Assembly (NCBI RefSeq): GCF_008014345.1
Contig: NZ_VPFL01000003.1
Location: forward strand, 1 to 64,000
DNA from: Pelomicrobium methylotrophicum
Lineage (GTDB): Bacteria; Pseudomonadota; Gammaproteobacteria; Burkholderiales; UBA6910
DNA length: 64,000 bases
Direction of reading: 5' to 3'
Numbering within the stretch: position 1 is the first letter of the stretch; every line of letters begins with the position of its first letter. The translations under genes and the position numbers were made by a program. This document shows positions 51,823 to 60,700 of this stretch, one piece after another. Below the pieces are notes generated by a model that saw only the letters and a program-made list of their open reading frames with translations, was not told the DNA's origin and did not search any database.

Positions 51823-53802
51823 TCAATACCAGTAGAACTTAAGGATGTGGAAGACGAGCAGCACCGGCAGGGGCCAAAGCAGCAAGATGTGAATCCACAG
51901 CGACGCTTCGCGCAGCCTGCGAGCGGCGCGCGCCACCAGGGTGTGGTCGCAGGCGATCACGCCTGCGGCAAAGGCGCCAGCCAGCGTTGCACCCACGACG
52001 CACGCCGAAAGCAGCAGATTGAGCCGGTCCCCCATGCGGCCGCCGGTATGTACCAAAAGCGCGGCAAGCGCCGCCACCCCCAGAACGGCGTGCGCGACGC
52101 GCCAAACGGCGAAGTCGCCCCAGCGAAACCCGGTAAGACGCTTGCGCAACCCCAACCCTGCCAGCGCCGCCATGAAGCCGAGGAGGACGAAGCCGGAAAG
52201 CTGCTTGTAGAAGCCGTCGCGCCACAGCTGATCCCAGCGCCAGGGGAGATCGGCGGTCTCGGGATACGGCATGGACCAGAAGGCGAGCAGGAGCGCAGCA
52301 GTCAGCGCAATGGCGGAGGAAACGAAGAGGGGCTTCGCGCCCCGCGCAGGTAGCGGCCGCCCCGTCCCGCCGATGAGCTCCGCCAGCAGCGGACGACAAG
52401 ACCCGCACACGGTGGAGGCGCCGGTGCGCGCCGAGAGCTCCTCCACCGTCGCGCAGCCGGCCGCGAGCGCCTCTTCAAGTCGGCCGCGGGTGACACCGGT
52501 GCAGTTGCAGACGGTGGCGGACGACGGCCACTGCGCCACGCTGTCTCTCGTCTCCCCGGACCACAGCAATCCTGTGCGCCGGAACCGCGCGAGCTGCCAC
52601 GGCCACACCCGCCGCCGGCTCTGTACCGCCTCCTGGACCCGGGAAAGCTCAGACCATTCACCCACCGCGATGGCGCCGACGAGCCGCCCCGAGCGCACCA
52701 CCACCTTGCGGTACACCCCCCGCGCCGGCTCGACATAAACGCGATGGCGGGCGGCATCGGGGCCCGGTTCGCCGACGGCTTCGCCCACGCTGAACACGGG
52801 AATCCGCAGCACCTTGAGGCGCGTCGCCGTCACCGAACCCACGTAGCGGGCATCCCCGCCCGTGATGACGTGGGCGACCACCGCCGCCTGCTCCAGCCCC
52901 GGGGCCACGAGGCCATAGACCTGACCGCGATGCTCGGCGCATTCGCCAATGGCGTAGATGTGCGGATCCGAGGTGCGCAGCTGGTCATCGACGCGGATGC
53001 CGCGGCCCACGGCGAGCCCCGCCTGGCGGGCGAGCCTCGTATTCGGGACGATGCCCGTGGCGATCACAACGGTGTCGCACGCCAGGGTCTCGCCGCCGCG
53101 CAGCCGTATCCCTTCGACCCGCCCTTCCCCGACGATGGCGCGGGCGCCGTCGGCGAGCACGACACGGATGCCGGCGCAGCGCACATGCTTGATCAGCGCC
53201 TCGGCCGCGCCCGCATCGAGCTGCCGGGGCATCAGCCGGTCGCAATGCTCCACCACCCACACTTCGGTGTTGAAGCGGCGCATGGCCCGCGCGGCCTCGA
53301 GCCCGAGGAGTCCCCCGCCCAGCACCACGGTGCGGCGGCTGCGCACCCGTCGTGCCAGCAGGCGCTGGGCGTCGTTCATGTCGCGGAAGGTATAAACGCC
53401 GGCGAGCCCGGTGCCCGGGATGTCGGGGACGTGGGGCATGGAGCCCGTGGCCAGGATCAGGGCGGCGTACGGGTGTGCCCGGCCGTGGGCATCGCGTATG
53501 CGGCGATGCTGCCGTTCGATTGCCACGACCGCGCAGCCGAAGTGCGCCGTCGTGAGCGCATCCTGCGGCAATATCACCTCCCGGCTGACCGACGCCCAGC
53601 TGACCTCGCCTGCGAGGGCGGAAGACAACCGCACCCGGTTGTAGGGATGCCATGCCTCCGCCCCAAAGATGACGAGCGGCAGCCGGGGCGAGCGCCGGCG
53701 CAACTCTTGGGCGGCGCGCACACCCACCGGCCCGGCGCCGACGATGATCACCGGCTCGGGAAGCGTCTCCGTGATCGGTTCAGCTTTGAGCAAAGCCGCC
53801 AC
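51823..53802 (-). CDS. NirB-like FAD/NAD(P)H oxidoreductase fused to BFD [2Fe-2S] and diheme membrane domain
   Basis: A 659-residue fusion. Residues about 15-400 are a NirB-type flavoprotein (VIIVGAGPVGVRAAQEL; TVVLGGGLLGLEAARAM). A BFD domain follows with VCNCTGV and CGSC at about 430-475. The last 170 residues make five membrane helices; one carries His-X13-His (AHAVLGV...LLVHTGG) and the last carries another His-X13-His (IHILLLW...VLLVFHIL), the ferric-reductase/NOX pattern for two stacked b hemes. The siroheme half of NirB is absent. It should pass NAD(P)H electrons across the membrane to the 11-heme cytochrome encoded 9 bp downstream. I chose GTG 53802 (GGAG 6 bases upstream) because GTG 53829 lies inside the terminator of the leader. 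Confidence 0.88.
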   Translation of the reverse strand: MAALLKAEPITETLPEPVIIVGAGPVGVRAAQELRRRSPRLPLVIFGAEAWHPYNRVRLSSALAGEVSWASVSREVILPQDALTTAHFGCAVVAIERQHRRIRDAHGRAHPYAALILATGSMPHVPDIPGTGLAGVYTFRDMNDAQRLLARRVRSRRTVVLGGGLLGLEAARAMRRFNTEVWVVEHCDRLMPRQLDAGAAEALIKHVRCAGIRVVLADGARAIVGEGRVEGIRLRGGETLACDTVVIATGIVPNTRLARQAGLAVGRGIRVDDQLRTSDPHIYAIGECAEHRGQVYGLVAPGLEQAAVVAHVITGGDARYVGSVTATRLKVLRIPVFSVGEAVGEPGPDAARHRVYVEPARGVYRKVVVRSGRLVGAIAVGEWSELSRVQEAVQSRRRVWPWQLARFRRTGLLWSGETRDSVAQWPSSATVCNCTGVTRGRLEEALAAGCATVEELSARTGASTVCGSCRPLLAELIGGTGRPLPARGAKPLFVSSAIALTAALLLAFWSMPYPETADLPWRWDQLWRDGFYKQLSGFVLLGFMAALAGLGLRKRLTGFRWGDFAVWRVAHAVLGVAALAALLVHTGGRMGDRLNLLLSACVVGATLAGAFAAGVIACDHTLVARAARRLREASLWIHILLLWPLPVLLVFHILKFYWY

Positions 53803-53818
53803 GCTCGGCTCCAAAACG

Positions 53819-53886
53819 AAAAAGTCCACCCCCGCCCGTCGGCGAAGGTGGACCCCGTTGTCCGCGGGAGGCCATCCATGGCCTCC
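53819..53886 (-). promoter_or_regulatory. ANTAR-type two-hairpin attenuator in the flavocytochrome operon leader
   Basis: On the minus strand, P1 (53886-53867) is GGAGGCC-ATGGAT-GGCCTCC and P2 (53863-53850) is GGAC-AACGGG-GTCC, only 3 bases apart; both loops have A1 and G4. P2 shares GTCC with the 5' arm of a terminator, GTCCACC/GGTGGAC with an inner CGCC/GGCG stem, followed by TTTTT (53823-53819). This is the most compact of the three leaders and the clearest P1. Confidence 0.9.
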
Positions 53887-53969
53887 GCCTCGCAGTGGCG
53901 CCTACCATGGCATCACTGCTTCACGACCGCCCCATGCCGCAGGGCGATCCTTTTCATCTACTCATAAAG

Positions 53970-53984
53970 GCAACGACCGTGCCA
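53970..53984 (-). promoter_or_regulatory. Sigma-54 promoter of the flavocytochrome operon
   Basis: Minus strand TGGCACGGTCGTTGC matches the sigma-54 consensus TGGCACG-N4-TTGC exactly. The start of transcription should be near 53958, about 70 bases before hairpin P1. Confidence 0.9.
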
Positions 53985-54072
53985 CCGGCCCCGAAGCTGG
54001 CCGAACGCCTTGATTCGAATCGGGATGAGATGGAGCCCGAAGCGCGGTCGGCGCCTGAGCGCCGCCGCCGTC

Positions 54073-54119
54073 GCCCCGCCCTGGTGCGGGCGGGTGACCG
54101 CAATGCACCAAATTGAAAC
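54073..54119. promoter_or_regulatory. NtrC-type sites upstream of the flavocytochrome operon
   Basis: GCCCC-GCCCT-GGTGC at 54073-54087 matches the NtrC dyad with one mismatch and is centred 110 bases from the -12 element. A half site TGCACC lies at 54104-54109, within a second weak dyad (54105-54119) 32 bp further upstream. Confidence 0.65.
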
Positions 54120-54121
54120 CG

Positions 54122-54694
54122 TCAGCCGATGAGCTCCGCCATGTCGAGCACCCGTCGCGCCACCTCGGCGATGCGCTGGTTGCGGGCCATGGCGAGCCTG
54201 CGCAGCGCGTGGTAGGCCTCCTCCTCGGCCATTCCGCGATGTTTCATCAGCAGACCCTTGGCGCGCTCGATCACCTTGCGCTCGGCAAGGCGCGAACGGG
54301 CCTCTTGGAGCTGCCGGCGCAGCGCCTGAAAGTGCTGGAAGCGAACGACCGCCTCCTCGATGAGGGGCGCCACTTCTCGTTGGTCGGGCCTCCCCACCAC
54401 ATAGGCGCTGACGCCGGCGTGGATGGCCTCGCGGATGCGCTCGTGAGAGCCGTCGAATGTGAACATGACCACCGGCCGCGGGGTGCGCTCCGTCACGGCG
54501 CAAAGGTGTTCCAGCATGTCGCGCCCCGGCGAGTCGGTGTCGACGATGATGAGATCAGGCTGGAGCGTCTCGATCTGCGAAAGCAGCGCCAGCGTATCGG
54601 GAAGCTGCGCCATCACCTCGTGCCCTGCCCTTGCCAGCGCAGCGCGCAGTCCCTCCGCCCGCTCGGGCGTCTCATCGACCAGCAGAATCCTCAT
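54122..54694 (-). CDS. ANTAR-domain antitermination regulator, NasT-like (copy 2)
   Basis: A 190-residue paralogue of the regulator at 48220. The receiver half starts MRILLVDETPERAEGLRAAL and keeps LIIVDTDSPGRDMLEHLCAV. The ANTAR half is ERKVIERAKGLLMKHRGMAE and EAYHALRRLAMARNQRIAEV. Copy 1 and copy 2 are about half identical by eye. It lies just upstream of the NtrC sites of the flavocytochrome operon and probably has its own promoter in the 95-bp spacer before it. Two ANTAR proteins for three leaders suggests shared or divided duties. Confidence 0.92.
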   Translation of the reverse strand: MRILLVDETPERAEGLRAALARAGHEVMAQLPDTLALLSQIETLQPDLIIVDTDSPGRDMLEHLCAVTERTPRPVVMFTFDGSHERIREAIHAGVSAYVVGRPDQREVAPLIEEAVVRFQHFQALRRQLQEARSRLAERKVIERAKGLLMKHRGMAEEEAYHALRRLAMARNQRIAEVARRVLDMAELIG

Positions 54695-54789
54695 GGGCAG
54701 TCCAGGTTCCTCTCGGCACGCCGAAAGAAAGAAGCAAAAGCGATGCCACAGAGAACAGGCCCGAGCCTGGGCCCACCGCCAGGCCGACC

Positions 54790-55077
54790 TCAGAAAAGTT
54801 CCGCCCGCGCCGCGTCCAGGGCGTCCTTGAGCGCTTTGGCCTGGCGCTCGGTCTCGTGCTTGAGATCCTCGAACGCGGCGCCCCGCGCCTCCATCAGCTG
54901 CCGCCCCCGTCGCTTGAGCTCCCGCACCTGGCGCCGAAGCGCCAAGACCCGCTCTTGCACCCGTAGCTCCCTGCCCGCCGCCAGCGCGGTGGTGTGGCGC
55001 TCCAGGCGGTCGATTTCCGCCTCCCACGCCTGCACGCGGGCTTTGAAAGACAGGAGATAGGCATCGCGCATTCCCAT
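54790..55077 (-). CDS. Coiled-coil protein of unknown function
   Basis: A 95-residue, almost wholly helical and highly charged protein (RLERHTTALAAGRELRVQER, then LRRQVRELKRRGRQLMEARG). Heptad-like spacing suggests a long coiled coil. It sits 23 bp after the gene at 55101 and 95 bp before ANTAR copy 2 on the same strand. No family recognised. Confidence 0.6.
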   Translation of the reverse strand: MGMRDAYLLSFKARVQAWEAEIDRLERHTTALAAGRELRVQERVLALRRQVRELKRRGRQLMEARGAAFEDLKHETERQAKALKDALDAARAELF

Positions 55078-55100
55078 GGCAGAGCGCCGCGACGGTCGTT

Positions 55101-55433
55101 TTACCCCGCGCTGAGCAGCACCAACGCCAAGGCCGCGGTCGCGACGCCCAAAGCAGCGCCCGCGACGATGCGCCAGGCTGTCACCGCCCGCTCCAGCCGC
55201 GCGTTCGCATCCACCTGCCTCTCCAGCGCCTGGGCGAGGTGCCGCACCTGCTCAGTCAGTTCCGCCGTGAGTTTCGCCTGGTCCGTAAAATAGCGCTCCA
55301 GCGCATCAAGCCGCGCGGCCGCGTCTCGCTCGCGCGCGTCCGTGCGCACGGTCATCCACGACGAGACGATGCGCTCCGCGATGGACACCAGCGGCCCGAG
55401 GGCCTTGAGGATCGGCATCAGTTCAACGGCCAT
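55101..55433 (-). CDS. Small helical protein with C-terminal membrane segment
   Basis: A 110-residue protein: a helical, charged middle (ARERDAAARLDALERYFTDQ, then AELTEQVRHLAQALERQVD) and one C-terminal membrane helix (IVAGAALGVATAALALVLL). ATG 55433 has AGAGGAACCC upstream; a longer frame to 55466 does not. It may pair with the coiled-coil protein encoded downstream. Function unknown. Confidence 0.6.
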   Translation of the reverse strand: MAVELMPILKALGPLVSIAERIVSSWMTVRTDARERDAAARLDALERYFTDQAKLTAELTEQVRHLAQALERQVDANARLERAVTAWRIVAGAALGVATAALALVLLSAG

Positions 55434-55741
55434 GGGTTCCTCTCGGTCACAGCAAACGGTCGCCACTCTTTTACGATCCCCGGCGGGAGAGGCGTGCGGC
55501 GCCGGCCACGATGACCGTGTCCAGAGACTAATCCCTGTGGCCAGGCCACGGCACCGACGAAGCCAGCGCCGCTATCCTTCCCGCCGGCTGTGGCGAAGTT
55601 TACAATTGCCTGCCTTGCAGCCGCACCCGCGAACCGCATCGTTTTTCGGCCATTTGCCGCTGGCGTCTCGGGAGAGGTTCCCGTCGCACTGCGGCCGCGA
55701 GAGCCCATCGACAGGCGATTGAGAAGCACTACCACGGACCC

Positions 55742-57055
55742 ATGGGCGCTGAAATCCACGTCGTTCACCCTTCCACCTCCCAAGCCCGAGAGACGCCTGA
55801 CGTCGTGCCAGCGCTCGGCCAGCCCGACCGCGTCCTGGTGCACTATGCCGAGATCGGGATCAAAGGCCAGAACCGGCCGCGCTTTGCCGAACTGTTGCGC
55901 AAGAATATCCGCTATCGCCTTCATCGGGCCGGGATCACCGCGCGAGTGCACGCCACCCATGACGGCATGTATGCCGAGATCCCGCCCGGCGCCGACGTGG
56001 ACCGCCTGGTCGCCCTCGTCGCCCAGGTCCCGGGTATCGCCTGGCTGGCGCCGACGTATTCGCTGCCTCGGCCAGCGGCGGGTTGGAGCGAAGCGGACGT
56101 GGAACGGATCGCGGCGGCGCTGGTGGCCCTCGCCCGGCAGCGAGCCGTGCAGCCCACCTTCAAGGTCCGGGTGAAGCGCTCCGACAAGCGCTTTCCTCTC
56201 AACTCCGGCGAGCTCGCCCGCCGCTTTGGCGCGGCGATCATCCAACGCTCCGGCTGGTCCAAGGTCAGCCTCGAGCACCCGGACCGCACTTTCAGTGTGC
56301 ACATCGCCCGCGAAGCCGCGTACTTGTTCACCGACCGGGTGGAAGGCATCGGCGGGCTGCCGGTGGGCGCGAGCGGACGGGTGCTCACGTTGCTCTCCGG
56401 CGGCATCGACTCTCCGGTGGCGGCCTACCTGATGGCAAAGCGCGGCTGCCGGGTGGATTTCCTGCATGTGGCAGCGACCCGCATCGACCAGGAAAGCGTG
56501 GCGGCAAGCCCGGTGGCGGAGCTCGCGCGGCTGCTGTCCCGCTACACGCTGCGCTCGCGCTTGTTTGTCGTGCCTTCGGCCCGCTTCGACATCAGGCTGC
56601 TCCAGCGCCGCACCGACTACGAGCAGATCATGTTCCGCCGCTTCGCCGCCCGCCTCGGCGAGCGGCTGGCCCGACGCTTGGGCGCGCCGGCGCTGGTCGC
56701 GGGCGACAGCCTGGGTCAGGTGGCATCCCAGACCCTCAAGAACATGGTGACCATGTCCGCGGCGGTGGAGATCCCCATCCTGCGGCCGCTGGTGGCCTAC
56801 GACAAAAAGGACATCGTCGACCTCGCGCGCGCGATCGGCACCTACGAGACTTCCATCCAGCCGTACAAAGATTGCTGTTCGCTGCTCTCGCCTCAGCCCC
56901 GCACGGCCTCGCGGCATGAGGAGGTGAGCGCCCTGGAAGCGGAGCTGTTCCCCGACTACGCCGCGCTGGTGGAGGAGACGCTCGCCGAGGCAGTGTGCTT
57001 GACCTACGACTGCGGCGAGCGGGTGGAAAGCCCCGTCCCCTCGCCGCCATCGTAA
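55742..57055 (+). CDS. thiI: tRNA 4-thiouridine synthase
   Basis: Makes s4U8 in tRNA and supplies sulfur for thiazole. The 437-residue protein has the N-terminal ferredoxin-like/THUMP region (VHYAEIGIKGQNRPRFAELL, then FKVRVKRSDKRFP) and an adenylating PP-loop, LTLLSGGIDSPVAAYLM, near 217-233. A Cys in YKDCCSLLSP near 376 is in the position of the catalytic Cys region. There is no C-terminal rhodanese domain, unlike E. coli ThiI (482 residues), so the persulfide is carried by a separate protein or by the Cys pair. The ORF is convergent with the RipA-like gene. Confidence 0.93.
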   Translation: MGAEIHVVHPSTSQARETPDVVPALGQPDRVLVHYAEIGIKGQNRPRFAELLRKNIRYRLHRAGITARVHATHDGMYAEIPPGADVDRLVALVAQVPGIAWLAPTYSLPRPAAGWSEADVERIAAALVALARQRAVQPTFKVRVKRSDKRFPLNSGELARRFGAAIIQRSGWSKVSLEHPDRTFSVHIAREAAYLFTDRVEGIGGLPVGASGRVLTLLSGGIDSPVAAYLMAKRGCRVDFLHVAATRIDQESVAASPVAELARLLSRYTLRSRLFVVPSARFDIRLLQRRTDYEQIMFRRFAARLGERLARRLGAPALVAGDSLGQVASQTLKNMVTMSAAVEIPILRPLVAYDKKDIVDLARAIGTYETSIQPYKDCCSLLSPQPRTASRHEEVSALEAELFPDYAALVEETLAEAVCLTYDCGERVESPVPSPPS

Positions 57056-57069
57056 CGCGTGCCGGCCCC

Positions 57070-57516
57070 TCAGAACGCGCCCACCAGGACGTAGAGCCAG
57101 AAGAGCGTAAAGAGCATCGGCGCGCCGAGCAGGTAGTACTTGGAGGGCACCGCGCCCAGCACGCGACTCAGACGCTTGGCGCGGGGCAGCGCGCTGCGAC
57201 TGTCGTGCAGCTGGAAACGGGGATCTCCGGGATGGCGCGCAGCCAGATCCTGGAGTTTCACCTGCCACACGTCCTGGAACAGCACGGTGCGCCCGATGGA
57301 GAAGGTCCACACCAGAGAGACGAAGAAGCCGATCAGGTAGATGAAAACGGGCCACGCGTCGGTGCTGGCGGCGAAGGCCAGCTCCACGCCCGTGGCGAGG
57401 AGCACGTTGGCCAGCAGCAGGACTTGGAGCTTCTGGGTCTTGATCATGTTCTCCCGCGCCCAGAGATCCAGGAGCTGGCGGTAGCTGTCCCAGTCGCGCT
57501 CGGCCTCGGTGCCCAT
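57070..57516 (-). CDS. RipA-like membrane protein
   Basis: A 148-residue protein with an amphipathic N-terminal helix (YRQLLDLWARENMIKTQKLQ), two membrane helices at about 35-85, a cytoplasmic loop (QDVWQVKLQDLAARHPGDPRF) and a C-terminal helix (LLGAPMLFTLFWLYVLVGAF). The arrangement resembles RipA-family octameric membrane proteins. GGAGG lies before ATG 57516; earlier ATGs to 57558 are possible. No partner is nearby. Confidence 0.6.
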   Translation of the reverse strand: MGTEAERDWDSYRQLLDLWARENMIKTQKLQVLLLANVLLATGVELAFAASTDAWPVFIYLIGFFVSLVWTFSIGRTVLFQDVWQVKLQDLAARHPGDPRFQLHDSRSALPRAKRLSRVLGAVPSKYYLLGAPMLFTLFWLYVLVGAF

Positions 57517-57733
57517 CGACGACGCCTCCCTGCCCACCATCATGGGTTCCGTCTGCATCAGTCCGTGCCAGCTTTCCTGCGCGCCTCGGCGATCCTGGGT
57601 CTCGGAGGCTTGCCTTTCCCTTGTGCCGCAACCTGGTGCTGCGGCAATTGATCCCGAATTTCCATGCGCCTCCTTTCCTGTGATCAGGCCGAAGGACCCG
57701 TTGAAGGGTATTTTAGCGTCTGACCTGCCCTGC

Positions 57734-60700
57734 TCACCGCAGCTCGGCCAGCACCTTGTCCAGGCGTTTCACCGACACGGGATAGGGGGTCCTCAATTCC
57801 TGGGCGAAGAGCGACACCCGTAGCTCCTCCAGCATCCATCGAAACTCTTCCAACTTGGGATCGGCGGCGCCGCTGTTGCGGCTGCGCTCGACGCGCCGCT
57901 GCCATTCGCGGGTCAAGCGCTCAATCTCCGCAGTCCACTTGGCGTCCCGCTCGCCCCAGTTCTGCAGCTTCTCCAGCCGCCGTTGCATGGCTTTGAGATA
58001 GCGGGGATATTCCACTAGGCGGGCGTAGGGTGTGCGGGTGAGGAAGCCACGATGGACCAGCGCGTCCAGTTGCCGACCCATGTCCGGCACCACGTGCCTC
58101 CACGCCCGAGCCACCGGCGTTGCCAGCAGTTTTTTCACCGCCTGGGCTTCGGTCAGGATCTGGGTGAGGAGCCGCACGTATTCCTGGCACACCACCTGGA
58201 GCTTCGCGCGCACCTGCTTGGCCCGGGCCTCGTAGTCCCGGCGGGTGCGGATGGGCGACTCGTCGCTCCACACCGCCCGCTCCACGATGGCTGCGGTGAG
58301 TTCCTCCTTTAACGCTTCGCCGTCGCCGTAAGGGGCGTAGAGCATGACAAGCTGCGGCGCGTCCTTGATGCTTCGCTCCAAGTCCTTGAGCTGCTCCTTG
58401 AGTTCCAGGCGAAACAGGCGGTTGATTCCGGCGCGGGTCGCCTCCAGCGCCTTCTCGGGAGTCTCCAGCAGGGTCAGCCGCACGCTATCGCCCTCGTCCA
58501 CAAGGGCGGGGTAGCCTTTGAGCGTATGCTTGCCGCGGCGAAATTCCACCTCCTCCGGCAGCTCCAGGTCGCCCCAGCGCTTGAGCCCCGGCCGCTCCCA
58601 GGCGCTCTCGGGCGCGAACGAGGCCTCCGCCTGCCGGCCCAGGTCCCGACGCAGGGCATTCAAGTCCCGCCCCATCGCAAGCTCCGCACCCTTTTCATCC
58701 ACCACGCGGAAGTTCATGAAGTGGTGCGCGGGTAGATCGACCGTGCTCCAGGCGTCCGGCGGCACTTCCACGCCGCGAGTTTCCTTCAAGACCGCGGACA
58801 GGGCTTCGGTGAGCGGCATCCGCCTCGAGTGCCGGTCCAACGCCGTCAGGGCCTCGGTCACGCATTCCGGGATCGGCACGAAAACCCGGCGCAGGGACTT
58901 GGGCAGCCCCCGGATCAGGGCGTTCACCTTTTCGCGCAGCATGCCCGGCACCAGCCACTCGAACGGCGCTGCGGGCAATTGGTTGAGAAGATGCAGCGGC
59001 ACGGTCACGGTAACGCCGTCCATGGGGTGACCAGGCTCGAAGCGATAGGAGAGCCTAAGAGCGACCCCGTTCACCTCCAGCGACTCGGGATAGAGCGCCT
59101 CCGTGATCCCTTCCGCCTCGTGGCGCATGAGATCGTCGCGGCTCATGAAGAGGAGCCGGGGATTCTTCGCTTCCGCTTCCCTTCGCCAGCGCTCGAACGA
59201 GATGCCGTTGTAGACGTCGGGCGGAACGCGGGCGTCGAAAAAGGCAAACATCCGCTCTTCGTCCACCAGCACATCCTGGCGCCGAGACTTGTGCTCCAGC
59301 GCTTCGATCTCCTTGCGCAGTCTTGCGTTGTGCCGGAAAAACTCGCCCTTGCATTCAAAGTCGCCAGCCACCAGGGCCTGGCGGATGAAGATCTCGCGGG
59401 AGGTCTTGGGATCGATGGGGCCGTAGTGAACCCGGCGTCGCGGCACCACGATGAGGCCGTGGAGCGACACCTGCTCCCAAGCCACGACCTGGGCAGTGCC
59501 TTTTTCCCACCGGGGCTCGAAGTAGCTGCGCTTCACCAGATGCCCCGCCACCTGCTCGATCCACGCCGGCTCGATGGCGGCAACACACCGGGCGTAGAGG
59601 CGCGTAGTTTCCGTGAGCTCGGCGGCAACGATCCACTTGGGCGCCTTCCTGCGGAGCCCCGAAGCCGGGTGGATCAGAAATTTGATTCCCCGGGCGCCCT
59701 GGTATTCCCCCGGCTCCTCGCTCTTCATGCCGACGTTGCCGGGGAGCCCTGCGAGCAGCGCCCGGTGGATCTGCTCGTAGGTACCCGGGGCTTCGTTCAG
59801 CCGCATGCCCATCTCGGTCACTAGCGCGTGAAGCTGGCCGTGGATGTCCCGCCACTCCCGCAGCCGCAGGTGGGAAAGGAAGCGCGCTTGGATTTCCTCC
59901 CGCAGCTTGCGGTTGGACTTCTTGTGTTTAAGCGCCTCGTCGAAGAACTTCCAGATCTTGAGGTAGGAAAGAAAATCAGAGCGCTCGTCGGAGAACTCGG
60001 CGTGGGCCTGATCCGCCGCCTGGGTCTTCTCCATCGGCCGCTCCCGCGGGTCCTGCACCGAGAGGGCGGAAGCGATGATGAGCACTTCGGTCAGGCAGTG
60101 CTCGTCCCGGGCAGCAAGGATCATGCGACCGATGCGCGGGTCGATGGGAAGCCGCGCCAGCTCCCGCCCGAGCTTGGTGATGCGGCGGTTTTCGTCCACC
60201 GCCCCCAGCTCGGTGAGGAGCTGATAACCGTCGGCGATGGCCTTGGGCGCCGGCGGATCCACGAAAGGGAAGGCTTGCACCTCGCCTAGATTCAACGCTT
60301 GCATGCGCAGGATCACCGAGGCGAGGGAGGAGCGCAGGATCTCGGGGTCGGTGAAGGGGGGCCGGGCGGCAAAGTCCTCTTCCGAGTACAAGCGGAAGCA
60401 CACCCCGCTCGCCACCCGCCCGCAGCGCCCCGCCCGCTGATTGGCGGAGGCCTGGGAGATCTTTTCGGTCAGGAGCTGCTCCACCTTCTGGCGGTAGCTA
60501 TAGCGCTTGACCCGGGCGTAGCCGGAATCGATCACGTAGCGGATGCCCGGCACCGTGAGGGAGGTTTCGGCCACGTTGGTGGCGAGCACCACCCTACGCC
60601 CACGGGAAGGCTCGAATACCCGCGCCTGCTCGGCGGCCGAGAGCCGGGCGTAAAGGGGCAGGATTTCGGTGCCAACGGGATGGTGCTTGCGCAGGGCCTC

